From assembly GCF_018139145.2 (NCBI RefSeq), contig NC_059473.1, forward strand, positions 64,152,707 to 64,216,706: a stretch of 64,000 nt of DNA, given 5' to 3'. The notes beneath the pieces were generated by a model. The model made no database searches and was not told the DNA's origin. It saw only the letters and a program-made list of their open reading frames with translations. The translations under genes and the position numbers were made by a program. The stretch is from Gymnogyps californianus (Eukaryota; Chordata; Aves; Accipitriformes; Cathartidae). This document shows, piece after piece, positions 27,521 to 38,419 of this stretch (the first letter of the stretch is position 1; every line of letters starts with the position of its first letter).

Positions 27521-28450
27521 TTCTCTGCAGCCTGAGATCTGGAGAGCTTTATCCTCCCACTGGAGCTGTGACTTGAATAGAGGCCTCTGCTGTGCCAGGG
27601 GTAGTTGCTCTATTCGGTGCTGGGAACTGTGCCCTGTGGTGCAACGCTACTGTTGATGAGTCCCACATGGCCTTCAGCAGATTTCTGGCCCCCTTCCATG
27701 TGCCTTTCTGAGCAAACTGCTGCTTCTGAGAGCTGTGCCCTGGGACCTGTGCTCTGGGACGGCTAACACTAGCTGCATGGGTACTTGACCCTCCCTAATG
27801 AGGATCAGCCTTTCCCAGCAGTAGAGGCTGGATCTGAGGACGCCAGGAAAAAAAGTCCCAGAAGATCTAGAAGCAAAGCCCAGAGCTGCTCAGCAAGCGG
27901 CAAGCACTGGCAGCAAACAGGAGCCCAAGAAGCACCCCAGCTCCCTGGCACGTGCCCAGTCCCATGAATTGCCACTCTGAGTGCCGAGTCCCTCTTTGCA
28001 GCTCCTAGTCACTATGTTCCCTAAAGAACACTGCTGCTCCAGGATTAGGCTGGCTCCACTGCAGGGTCCCTTCTCATGAGGCTAGAAGCCCACTTGAACA
28101 TGTCCTGATGCCAATTCAGTGTGCTCGTGAACTCAGTCCCACTGCCTGCACTGCCCTCACAGCAGCTAGAAGCCCAGCACAGGGGACGGCCGCTCCAGGA
28201 CGAGACTCTCCCCTCACCCCCACTGGTTGTGTCCCCTCTTGCAAGACAAGCCTGCCAGAGCAACCCTAAAGCACTGGTCAGTCATGGAGGCCATCACCAC
28301 TCATCCGTGTCACCTCCACAGCAACTGGAAACCCACCACAGGCATCTTCTGCACCTTGCCAAGGTCCTCCCCCAAGAGTCTCTTCTCACGAGACCATGAG
28401 ACTGCTCGAATGCCCTCTGAGCAGGTCTCACTTAGCTCATGACTGTGGCT
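27520..28450 (-). mobile_element. Probable CR1 5' region, GC-rich with internal repeats
   Basis: The GC-rich sequence continuing from the ORF1-like part has the position and composition expected of a CR1 5' untranslated region on the minus strand. Imperfect repeats are visible. CACAGCAGCTAGAAGCCCAGCACAGG-like text at 28,158 recurs as CACAGCAACTGGAAACCCACCACAGG-like text at 28,317, a spacing of 159 bp. A further related pair involves the CTCATGAG- and CTCACGAG-containing blocks near 28,070 and 28,385. Open frames on both strands here are composition-driven. Extent and assignment are inferred from context. Confidence 0.4.
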
Positions 28451-28454
28451 GCCG

Positions 28455-30585
28455 CCACACGCTCCTGCCACCAGTGTTGCCCTCGTAACATCCGAAAGCC
28501 AATAGGCTTCCTGGAGAAGTCATGACTTGATTTTTAAGACAGATTCATATTTTCTACTTTCCAACAGCAGCTGGTTTTAAAGTGACTACGTGGTTTTGTT
28601 AGCATCTGAGGCATTTCATGCTTAAATTCCTCAGACCCCTTGGGTGGAGAGTATAAGGGTCTAGATATTGCTCATCTTTAATAATTATTTTATTCCAGTA
28701 CTTAATTTTGGATGCTTCATTCACTGACGAATGCTTTTTCTTACTTAAATGAAAAGTGGACAGAAAGTCCCTTAAAATGCAATTTTTCCTTTCTCTGGAC
28801 TTAAAAAAATCTCAGCCACCCAAACAAGAAACTATGTTATAAAAGCAGATATGTTACACATAAAAGGTCATGCTATGTCCTTCAATATGCACATACTGCT
28901 CCAACTGAAATGAAAAGGTCGCATGCACACTGAAGGGTAGGCTTTAGGTTAAAAGACTGATATCCTGTTTAGACTAAGACAGATATCGTCAGAAGTGATA
29001 GGGTAAAAATGTGACCAAATATTTTTCTTGTATCTTTTTACAGTGTCCACATAATTCTCTGGGCAGAAGGGTCAAAACAAAATAAAACTCAACATTTCAA
29101 AGCTCTGCATAGGCTAATAAAATAAAATAAATGCCAAAACTCATAAGTTGTAACAAACTACCGTGAGATGGAGAAAATATTGGTAAGAAAAATATTTCTA
29201 ATCCAGAATGCCAGATAGATAGACTCTCACAGATGACAATGAGGAAAAAAGACTTTAAATACAAGAAGAATGTGCTTTAAAATAAAGTAGAATAATAAAC
29301 TGAAATTTAATAATAAAGCAAGTAAGGACTAAGATTAACTAAACTATGCCATGTGATAGGTTATGAAAAGAGTGTGAAGGAGGAACAGTCTTTGACAGGG
29401 GCATGTGCAGTTCTCATTGCTATTGATAGAATTTGTACATATCTATCAGAGACAATGTGGTTCACTGTATATAGCAGAATTCATAAATAATGAGAAAAGC
29501 TCCACAAAAATGAGGAGCAATGATTTACCATTACCATTCCTTCAGCCCTCTGACTTCACTGGTAGACATTGCCTTATCCAGTTTACGTGGGACTGAAGAT
29601 CTGTGTGATGAGACTGAACTCCTATTCTTTGCATACCACCAGGAGGCAGGTCTGGAGCCATGAATTGCCCACGGCAGAAAAAACTATTGCCACCACGTCC
29701 TCTCAGGTTTCAGAATTAATTGAAGGATTTGCATAAAAAGTACTTTCTTAAAACAGGAGGGTTCTCCCAGACAATAGAAGTAGTGAGTATCTGCTCTCTA
29801 CTTCTTGCCACTAAAGGATTAAAAACTTGAATTTAAACATCCAACAGTTTTGAACACACCCTTCTGACACATTGTGTCTAAAGCAAAGTATTTGGGGATT
29901 TTAGTGGGGTTTTAGTTCTTCACAAATGGGTACATTCTTGACATTTTGTCCCAATGTGGGATGAAAAATCTTTCCAAGTCTTGAAAATTTTCACAGAACT
30001 GAAATTAGGTTTGCCAGCTTGCACTAGTTAGCACAAAAGCCATTTCAAAGGAAAATGCAACTATTTGATGTTAGTATGGATGAGAACACATATTTTAGAA
30101 CACAAAGGGCTAAAGTAAACTTAAGCTGTTGTTTTTAACAACAAACAAATATTTCCGTAGTCACAGGGAGTGAGCCTGAGAGGCCTGGACACTGTTTGCA
30201 TGCACTGAGCTCAGAAGTGCACTGGGATGCAGTGCTTGGAATCACTCCTGCTTGCGGGTTCATTGCACAAGGGAAGGAAGGAAGGAGCTCTGTGAAGGCC
30301 AATGGCATCTTACATCTCCAAAGTCACTATCACGTAAAGCGAACAACTTTGCCTCGCAGCTTACAAGAGGTTTCTCAAAACCTGAGTGGGTAAAAAATGT
30401 GGTTTTCTACGAAAGCTAAGCTGCTTGTTGAGTTTCGGGAGATTCTTGGGGCAATGCAGCACACAACTGTTGGAAATGTTTGTACTTATCCACTGCATCA
30501 GCTCTTCTGGGCACTGTTAGCCTGTCAGCACCACAGCACTTTTACATACTTTCTGTCTTCTGCAGCGCACCTTGATCAAGCTACC
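28455..30585. other. Non-coding stretch, nothing recognised
   Basis: A/T-rich sequence with a short AATAAAAT repeat near 29,115. No coding motif, RNA gene or element with definable ends was seen. Confidence 0.5.
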
Positions 30586-30800
30586 TCACACGCTAACACA
30601 CAGCTTTGGCTCAGGAGAACAAGACACCACCTTTGTCAGGACCCTGAGTGCCCTAATAGGGCTTAATGGCCTTGATTGGCCTCAACTGGGGTCTCTACCC
30701 ACACCCTCTGCCCATCAGCTCAGGAGCCCTGTTTAAGCTCAGGCCGTGTCAGGTGATCTGGGCTGTCTCTGGCTAACTCCTTCCCTCCCTGAAGCTGTCA
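30585..30800 (+). repeat. GC-rich promoter-like segment, possibly repeat-derived
   Basis: A compact GC-richer segment stands in AT-rich surroundings. It contains a TATA-like CTGTTTAAGCTC at about 30,729-30,740. A strong splice-donor-like CAGCGGGTAAGT follows at about 30,799-30,810. The arrangement resembles the promoter and first exon of a transposon-derived transcript. The text looks familiar from avian repeats, but I cannot name the family and saw no terminal repeats. Confidence 0.25.
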
Positions 30801-30809
30801 GCGGGTAAG

Positions 30810-31990
30810 TGTTTTTAACTGCATAGTCCCCCTGTATTTTGTATATTTACTGTCACAGTTGCTTATTAAGACAACCTGAAAGAAATCACTGTGAAACGAG
30901 AAAATGGCAGCCTTGCAATGCGTCACACTCTATCATCAGCCTTGTAGGATGATTTTGTCAAGAAGCAAGTTCTGTGTGTAATAATACATTTGTGCTGATA
31001 ATGGTCAGTATGTTAACAGAGATGTAAATTGAGTAACACAGCACCATGAGATTTCAGTGCAATCACCAAGTTATCCTAGTTTGTGACCTGTAAAGTTTCT
31101 TAGGAAGCCAGCATATTACCATTAATAGTAGAAGAGGTCATTTGATACTGCTACCATGTCTGGTTATTAAAGGCACGTTACAAAATATTAATGACCAGCT
31201 TTTTCATTTACCTAATGAAACTGCTTCTGTGTATAACGCTACTTAGAAGATGACAAAAACTTTTTTTTTTTTTTTAAACCAGCCTTAGTAACTGGTTTTA
31301 AAGTGATTTGATCTATTTGGGATCCTGAGAATGGAGCAGAACAGCTTATCTGCAGGAGAAAAAAGATGAGGCAAAATACTTTATGCTGTCAATTTTCCCC
31401 CAAAAATCATTACAAGTACTGAATAAGTAATACTAATAATTAAAAAATCCCAATTCAAGTATCAGTGTACCTGTTTCTTTTTCAGTTCCTAAGTTACAAT
31501 TGTATAATCACTATGGATAGAAAGTCATGACTAATGTTGTGGTTCTGAAGCTCTACTCGCAAGTATCAGTCGGTACAAAAGATGACCTTCAATTTTTCTT
31601 CCGCACCAGTTATTTTTCCCTTAGCAACTCGGAGTAATACAGCTTGAAGCTATAAAATCTAGTTCTAGGTGTACATAGCTAAAGTTTAGCACCTGCTTGT
31701 CAAATCTGAGAATGAAATTTTGCAGAAAAGCAACTTAGTAACTTACGACAATAAAATATGGGGTAAGTATTAACAGCATGCATCCTTTGCTGCTTCTGTT
31801 TACTTTAAATGGGCAATACTGTAGTTAACAAAAATGTACTCCAGCTAACCCATGGTAGTATGAAAAAATTTTGCTTTATTGGTAGTATTTGAAATGAGAG
31901 TTCTATTGTATTATAGAAATGCTAAGGGTTAGTCTAACTTCGCTCACCAAAATCAGTACACAGTTCCTTGATGAACAATCAATCCCAAAC
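30810..31990. other. Non-coding stretch, nothing recognised
   Basis: AT-rich sequence with a T15 run at about 31,261-31,275. No gene or element was recognised. Confidence 0.5.
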
Positions 31991-31994
31991 ACTA

Positions 31995-32820
31995 CATGAA
32001 ATTTCCTTTAAAAGTCAAGTTTAGGACATCATCGCTGAAGACATTCTTCCCAGTGAAGCACAGGGCTGAAAAGCTAGGCTTGCTGCTAGATCTTATAAGG
32101 CCTGGAAGGCTGGGCAGGGGGCTGGAGCTGGCAAGTGGGCTTTGGCTCACAGTTCATCTGGCATGGTGTATGGGTTGTCGGCCTGCAGTTAAGGCCAGGG
32201 TTCAGGTCCGATTGTGTCAGGTTTTGAATTAAAGACAGTAGGGACTGAAGACCTATGTTTATCCTGGAAATTGCAAGGACTCTGGTGCTGACACAAGCAG
32301 CAGCAGTGAAAGGTTCAAGGCAGATTATTGGGCATCTGGCAGTCACTGGGCTGTAGTTAGCTAAGATAAGCTTAGGATTTAAGGCAACAGAGCTGTAAGA
32401 GTTTGCTTTGCTGCACTGTGTGAGGTTAAGAGAAGCAGTGTAAGAACTAACCGTGGCAAGGGTGAGTGGGGCCAGCTTAGTGTTGCATCAGTTGCATGGC
32501 AACGATTATAACTGGTTTGAATTAAGTTTAAGGTTATGATTTGGGAGAGTATGGGCTGGAAGTTAGTTTTTACAATGGATCCTTTACAGCCTAGGGTGAG
32601 ATCTGATGCTGGGAACGTAGGAAACACTGAGTTGCTTATGGAAGTTTCTAGGGGAGTGTGGATCCCACGGTTATGGTCAATTCTCATATGGGAGTTGAAA
32701 TTTAAACAGCATTGTGTACTGGGATCTCATCCCTGTCTTGCTGGGAGACGGCATTTGCCCACACTTGGGTTGGGAAGTATTAGTGGGTCTTACAGTATAA
32801 ACCGTGCTTAATTCTGCAAG
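31995..32820 (+). repeat. G/T-rich degenerate segment, possible old repeat
   Basis: The plus strand is enriched in GGTTA, AAGGTTATGATT, GGGTTG and GGGTGAG words, as in degenerate telomere-like or minisatellite-derived sequence. No exact tandem unit remains. Several words recur on the opposite strand in the 50.05-50.72 kb segment, so both may derive from one family. Open frames on either strand (78-102 codons) lack family features. Confidence 0.3.
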
Positions 32821-35800
32821 ACCTACAGCAGCAGAAAATAGCTAATGCTGGGAGAAACAATGGCTTACAATAGGGCACGGACTGTTTGGCTACTATTAAA
32901 TCTAGGAAAAAAAATGTTAAATGATTTGCATAGGAGTCACGATTGACACAAATACTTGGACTGGCAGTGACAATGAGTTACAAATCTCTTAAACTTAAAT
33001 TTGTTACAAAACACTCAATAGCCTTGCCATCACTGTCATAATTATCTTCTTCCTACCTTTATCCTAGAAAAACTGATTGGCTTTATGAAGTCAGTATATT
33101 GACATCTGTAAGAGAATACAGAAGACACAATTTTTCTATGCTAGGGAACTCTGAGTGGCAAAATGGTATGATACATGTTACTCGTATGTAGATTGTTTCA
33201 GTTCCCTACTCAGTGTGTCCAGATATTAACATCTCCATCTATTTAGTAACACCTTTGTTCTTGTAGTATCTAGCACTGCCTTAAAAAAAGGTACTTGATG
33301 AAGCCAGACAACCGGCTTCTCCCCATTTTTGTAATTTCACAACATGTGACTGTGCTCATTGCATGAGGATATTTCAGAGGATAGATAATACTACATCTAT
33401 CAGAACATCTGTGCAAATGCTAAATATATTTCATGTCTTAGTCAAAAAGAATTTTTAAGTCTCTGTAGCTGTTTTCCCATTTTCTTTTAACAAAAAAACT
33501 GAGAGCTGGTCTTTGTCTTTCAGCCAGCAGGACTGCAAAATTGTCAAATATGAAGACCATGGGAGCAAATACATCACTAGTGCATCACAGGAGACAGAGA
33601 ACCTGTTTATGAAGTTTTTGTGAAATCAAACAATAGATGAACTTGCACCTGCTTAATTTACTGTTCAGGATGTATAGTGGAACTCAATGGTGTAAGCAGC
33701 TGAACAGTTTTATGATAGGTAATTAAACAGTAATAATAATATTGTCAACTAGTAAGTACTATGCCCACAAGCGTCTCAGGCAAGGAACTCTACTGAAATA
33801 CTTAAAACCAGGTAATTTCTTAATATTTGAATAGGTACATGATTTCATTACATGAGCATGGTAATAAAGTCCTTTGTGATCCAATTTGTTGCAACTTGGC
33901 AGCTCAGAAATTATTTTTACTAAAAAAAAAAAAACCCAAAACCCCAGAAAATTAATCTTTTTTTTTTGCCCTGTTTAAGTAACAAAGGCCTCAAATGTGG
34001 AATATTACTTTCTCTTTAATGATCCACCACACATTTAACTTGAATATCTAGTTATATAGCAAGACTATTAATAGTGAATTTATTAAAGTGTGCTAAGAGT
34101 CAGAGTGTTTCACAATGTAAATTGAAAATTTCAGCGTGAAATTAAAACTTTTTTGAATAAAACTATACAAAGTACCCAACAGGGATTGTAAATTTCAAAT
34201 ATTAGTTGTATTATAGTCAACTACTTCAGTGTGAAATAATTAAATCTACAAAAAGTTAAAAATCCTCAGCAGTTTCTCGTAAGTCATGACCTTGCATGTA
34301 ACTTATTAAAAAAAAAAAAGTGCAAGGTGACAAAACTGATATGATAAATTTAACGAGTAACTGCAGCAGGCAGGATAGTATTGGATTGATTCGTCACTGC
34401 TCATTAGTCTTCAGTAGCAATTAAGACCCAGTCCCACCTCATATTCGAAGTGTGCAGAAACAAAGTCATTATGACTATTTTTGAGCTGAAACTATTTGAT
34501 CTGTGTGTTAAATGTGCAATGCTTTCCCCAAGTTGCCAGGTTTCCTTGGGTTGCCCCAGAAAAAAAGGAGGGGAAAAAAACCCCACTCAAATCCAAGACC
34601 AAGAAAAAAACCACAGAAAATCAGCCAGCTTTCATCACTTTGTAAAATCTCTGCTAGCTTCTCTCTGCAGTATTTGATTGTCTCTTTTTCTCTACAGTAT
34701 AGTGTAGAAGTCCATCATAAGACACTTTAAAAGTAAGAACAAAGTTTCAGTTAAACTTTTATTCAACTTTTCTATTTAGTGCATTTGGAAAGTAGTAAGT
34801 GGAAATTAATATGATAATCATGAGAAAACAGGACACAAATTTATTCAGGAACTTACTAAACTGATCAGCACACTTTTGTTCAGAAAATAATAATGTAGCA
34901 CTCGATGAGAAACGTTAGCATTAAAACAAAAGCTGGATGCATATGAAGCAATGTTTTAAATTTGTAAAAAGGTGGTAATTATTTTTGTTTCATTGCCACA
35001 CATGGGAGTTGGAAATAACTTTTTTAAACAAAAAGATATTGTATTTTTAATTACTACTCATACAGAACTGTAGGTACACAAGAGAAGCAATGTTGCTTTC
35101 TTAACTTAGACTACTGCCTTTTGAAAAGGAGCACTACTTTTAAGATTTTTAGCTTCCAGTCAGAATATAACATTCAGAGAGAATCTGTTTGCTTTAAAAG
35201 AAAGATTGGTTTTTACCAGTGCATCATGCTTTTCAGTACTGGATAGAGCTCTACAAAGTTGTCATAAAGTCAAAATAAAACTCTTGGCCTCAGTGCCTCG
35301 AGAAAAGGAATGTGTAAAAGATCCAAGATGAGAACAAACCTACAAACAGTAAATTTAGGCATATCTTACTCAGTTTCTGTTCAAAACTGTAGCAGTTCTG
35401 AACAGAAACCGTGTAAGAAATACTGGCTTTGCATTCTCCTCATCCAAGAGGAAACTTGGTATCTTTATGGTTTAATATTTTTGTGAACATGTAGCTCAGT
35501 TTACATCCCTGTGTTTGCATTATGTGCCAAATCTGAAAGGTGAGGCTTCTGCAAAACCTAAAAAATGTTAAAAGCCTTTGTCTGACCCTCATGTGTGGAG
35601 GGACAATAAACTACCAGCAAAATGTCCTCTCTCTACTCTGAAGGATTTCTTAACTAAGGAGATGTTATAAGGGTTCAGGTGAAAACTCCCTTCATCTCCC
35701 CAACACCAGGTGGACATTCAAACTAGGACCAAATGAAAATTATTCTTCCTCCTGTTAGTCCTTTCTTAGATCTTCCCACTCCTCAGGGAGGTCCTGAGGC

Positions 35801-36685
35801 TTTCATAAACAATTTTCATACAGCAACAACACCCACTCAGCTAATTTCTAGACCTTTCCTAGCCTCAGAGAAATCTACATGAACACCCTAATTTCTCCTT
35901 TCAGAAAGCAATCCCTCCTTCCCTGTTTGCTGAAGAAAGTTTGTGTTCTCCAGTCTTGACAGTGCCATCCTTCCCAAGGAAAAGTAAGGATGTTCCTTCT
36001 ATCAAGTAAGCCATCTCAAGCTCTTTTGTATATGTTATCCAAATACATAGATGGTCCTTAGCTTGATGATTTCATCACAAGCATTTTCAAAAGCTTATGG
36101 ACAGTAGAAGTGGTCCAATGTTACCAGAGAAAAAATTATTTTTTTTTATAAAGAACACTTAACTGTGTTCTGATTTTGGGGATCTGTCTTTTGAGTAGTT
36201 GGGGTTTTTTCCTCAGCTCCCTTGTCCCTGAAGAATGTATGTCAGTAATAGCTCATTAACTTGCCAGCTTTGCCCAGAGTATGAAAAGGACAGTCTAAGG
36301 CAACCCCTGAATATCAGATCCTCTCTCCCTAGAGAAAGACTTTCACACTCATTAAGAGAGGCTTCTTACCGCAAATCTGGTGTCCAAGCTGCCAGCCAGC
36401 GATCAAGCCATTTCAGTTCACTTGAGATGTTCTCACCAGATTCTTCAGGACCGCCCAACTTCTATAATGGTATGATGCTCCAAGAGGAGTCAGGACATGC
36501 TAATGATGTTCCCACCCAAGGAGGAATGGAACATCTACTATTTGCCACCGTGAAATCAGACTTAGGGCCAGAAAAGATGTAGGAGAAAACCAAGAATAAG
36601 TTTATTTCAATACATTACAAAGAATATATTATTACATTTGGAGAAAAATACAAAGAGAAATGACAAAAATACACAGAGTGTCCTT
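32821..36685. other. Non-coding stretch with homopolymer runs and one hairpin
   Basis: A12 and T9 runs lie around 33,920-33,967, and an A-rich run at about 34,307-34,319. A near-perfect inverted repeat lies at 35,373-35,409. The 115-codon frame at 36,235-36,582 resembles no family I know and ends just before the STRIP2 retrocopy. I cannot tell whether it belongs to the same insertion. Confidence 0.45.
35373..35409. repeat. 17-bp inverted repeat with 3-nt loop
   Basis: The left arm GTTTCTGTTCAAAACTG (35,373-35,389) pairs with the right arm CAGTTCTGAACAGAAAC (35,393-35,409) at 16 of 17 positions around a TAG loop. The flanks do not extend the stem. It is too short for a typical microRNA precursor, and no transposon body is visible around it. 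Confidence 0.9.
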
Positions 36686-36689
36686 TGTG

Positions 36690-37970
36690 CTCGGCAGCGC
36701 TGCGGAGAGGTGCAGCGCATGGAGGCGGTGGGTGGCGTGGCCCTGGGGAAGGCTCGGCCAGCCCAGCCCCTGCCGCAGCCCCAACCTCAGCCCAAGAGCC
36801 AGGAGCTCTTCAGGAGCCAGTGGAAGGAGTCCAAGGGCTCGGTGGATTGCCCCAACCTGCAGTTCAAATACGGGGATGCCAATGGCCACGGCGCAAAGTT
36901 AGCAGAGCCGTACAGCTACACCAAGGAGCCCGAGCTCAGCACCAACAGCAGATGCTTCGAGGAGGATTTTCACACTCAAGTGCAGGGCAGGAAGTGGCTG
37001 GAGCTGGACAGGACTCAGCAGGCGGCCTATGTCATGTGCCTGCTGGATGGGCTGGTGGTGGTCAACAGGGACAAGTGGCTCAAAGGAACACAAGCCATCA
37101 TCTACCTGGCACAGGGCATCTTCAGAGACTGCGGTAACAAAGGCGATGTCCTGCACTGGTCTTGGCACAACAGCCTCCTCCTGTACCAGCTGGGTACCTT
37201 CACCACCTTCCTGGAGCTCCTCGACATTGAGATCGACAACAGCCAGGCCTGCAGCAGCGCCCTGAGGAAGCCAGCCATCTTGAAGGCCAACAGCATGGAG
37301 CTCAGGGTGCTGCTCAGTGTCATGTACCTGATGGTGGAGAACATCCGTGTGGAGTAGGAGATGGATCCCCCTGAGTGGAAAACCTGCCAGGAGACCTTCA
37401 GGATGGACCTGAGTTTCCCCATGCACACTGAAGAGCTGTTTGCTCTTCTGCTCTTCATGACAGTGACCACGTTCTGCAGTGGCCACGCTCCATGCTTCCC
37501 CATGAAGAGGGTCCTTCTCCTGCTCTGGAAGGTGCTTCTGTTCACGCTGGGTGGATTTGAAGCCCTGCAGGCAATGAAGGTGAGGAAGGAGCTGGGGCTG
37601 CCGCCTTTGCTGGAGGACAGCATCTGGGTGATGTGCAGTATGTGCGCCACCTTGCCTCCCACCTCCTCCATCGAGCTCACGGAGCAGCAGCAGCAGCAGA
37701 AGCGTGGTCACTGCAGCTGGAGGCCCCTGGTGAAGCAAGACAGTTTGGATATCTACAATGAGAGAGACCCCTTCAAGAATGATGAAGCAGGAGTCAATGA
37801 AGAGGAGAACGATGATGTGGACAGCGGGATTGAGGGGGAACTGGACCCGATGGGGTGAGATGCAATTATCCCCGTGATGCCTGCTCAGCACCCACCTATC
37901 AAAAGGGTTTCATTCCCCAAAGGGGTCCCCTGGGCCCCCAAAGTCAGACAGAAAGACATCAAGCCTTTCC
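36690..37970 (+). pseudogene. STRIP2: Intronless STRIP2 retrocopy, 5' half, with two stop codons
   Basis: From the ATG at 36,719 one reading frame follows STRIP2, the striatin-interacting protein of the STRIPAK phosphatase-kinase complex, over roughly its first 400 of about 830 residues. Diagnostic blocks are GSVDCPNLQFKYGDANGHG, CFEEDFHTQVQGRKWLEL, EIDNSQACSSALRKPAI, LRVLLSVMYLMVENIR, FCSGHAP, KQDSLDIYNERDPFKN and VPWAPKVRQKDI. They fit STRIP2 better than its paralogue STRIP1. Sequence that spans many exons in the parent gene is continuous here, so this is a retrocopy. The frame is stopped by TAG at 37,355-37,357 and TGA at 37,856-37,858, yet there is no net frameshift over 1.25 kb. It is truncated at about 37,970, where antisense retroviral pol begins. 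There is no poly(A) tail, and the C-terminal half is absent. The local base composition is much GC-richer than the surroundings. The minus-strand frame of 330 codons is its shadow. Confidence 0.9.
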
Positions 37971-38410
37971 TTCCCTTTCTCAAAAACTTCTGCTGCTGTG
38001 TTGCCCCATACAATGATGTCATCAATGTATTGCAGGTATTCTGGAGCTTCACCCTTTTCCAGTGCAGTCTGGATTAGTCCATGGCAGATGGTAGGGCTGT
38101 GTTTCCACCCCTGGGGCAGTCGATTCCAGGTGTACTGGACACCCCTCCAAGTGAAAGCAAACTGTGGCTGGCACTCTGCTGCCAAAGGGATTGAGAAAAA
38201 TGCATTAGCGATATCAATTGTGGCATACCACTTGGCTGCCTTTGACTCCAATTCATATTGAGGTTCTAGCATGTCCGGCACGGCAGCACTCAGCGGCAGC
38301 ATGACTTCATTCAGGCCACAATAGTCTACTGTTAGTCTCCACTAGACTTTCGCACTGGCCATATGGGGCTCTTAAAAGCTGAGCGAGTCCTGCTGATCAC
38401 CCCTTGGCTC
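37971..38410 (-). mobile_element. Endogenous retrovirus reverse transcriptase fragment
   Basis: The minus strand encodes part of a retroviral pol reverse transcriptase. In order it shows a WRLTVDY-type block (about 38,340-38,320), an ATIDIANAFF block (about 38,227-38,198), the LPQG motif (38,119-38,108) and the catalytic YIDD motif (38,029-38,018). A continuous frame runs from 38,302 down into the STRIP2 junction. Upstream, the homology continues to about 38,410 but is interrupted near 38,345 by a small deletion that shifts the frame and exposes a stop. No gag, integrase, env or LTR is recognisable next to it. It is a dead fragment of an old proviral copy, avian by type. The retroviral class is not certain from this piece. 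Confidence 0.85.
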
Positions 38411-38419
38411 TCCTTTGGA

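Noticed and set aside
27048..27656. 202-codon plus-strand frame
   Set aside because: Antisense of the CR1 ORF1-like region on the minus strand.
31261..31275. T15 and similar homopolymer runs as retrogene tails
   Set aside because: No retroposed body or target duplications next to them; ordinary homopolymers.
36899..37891. 330-codon minus-strand open frame
   Set aside because: It lies exactly opposite the STRIP2 retrocopy; its openness follows from the codon composition of the sense strand.
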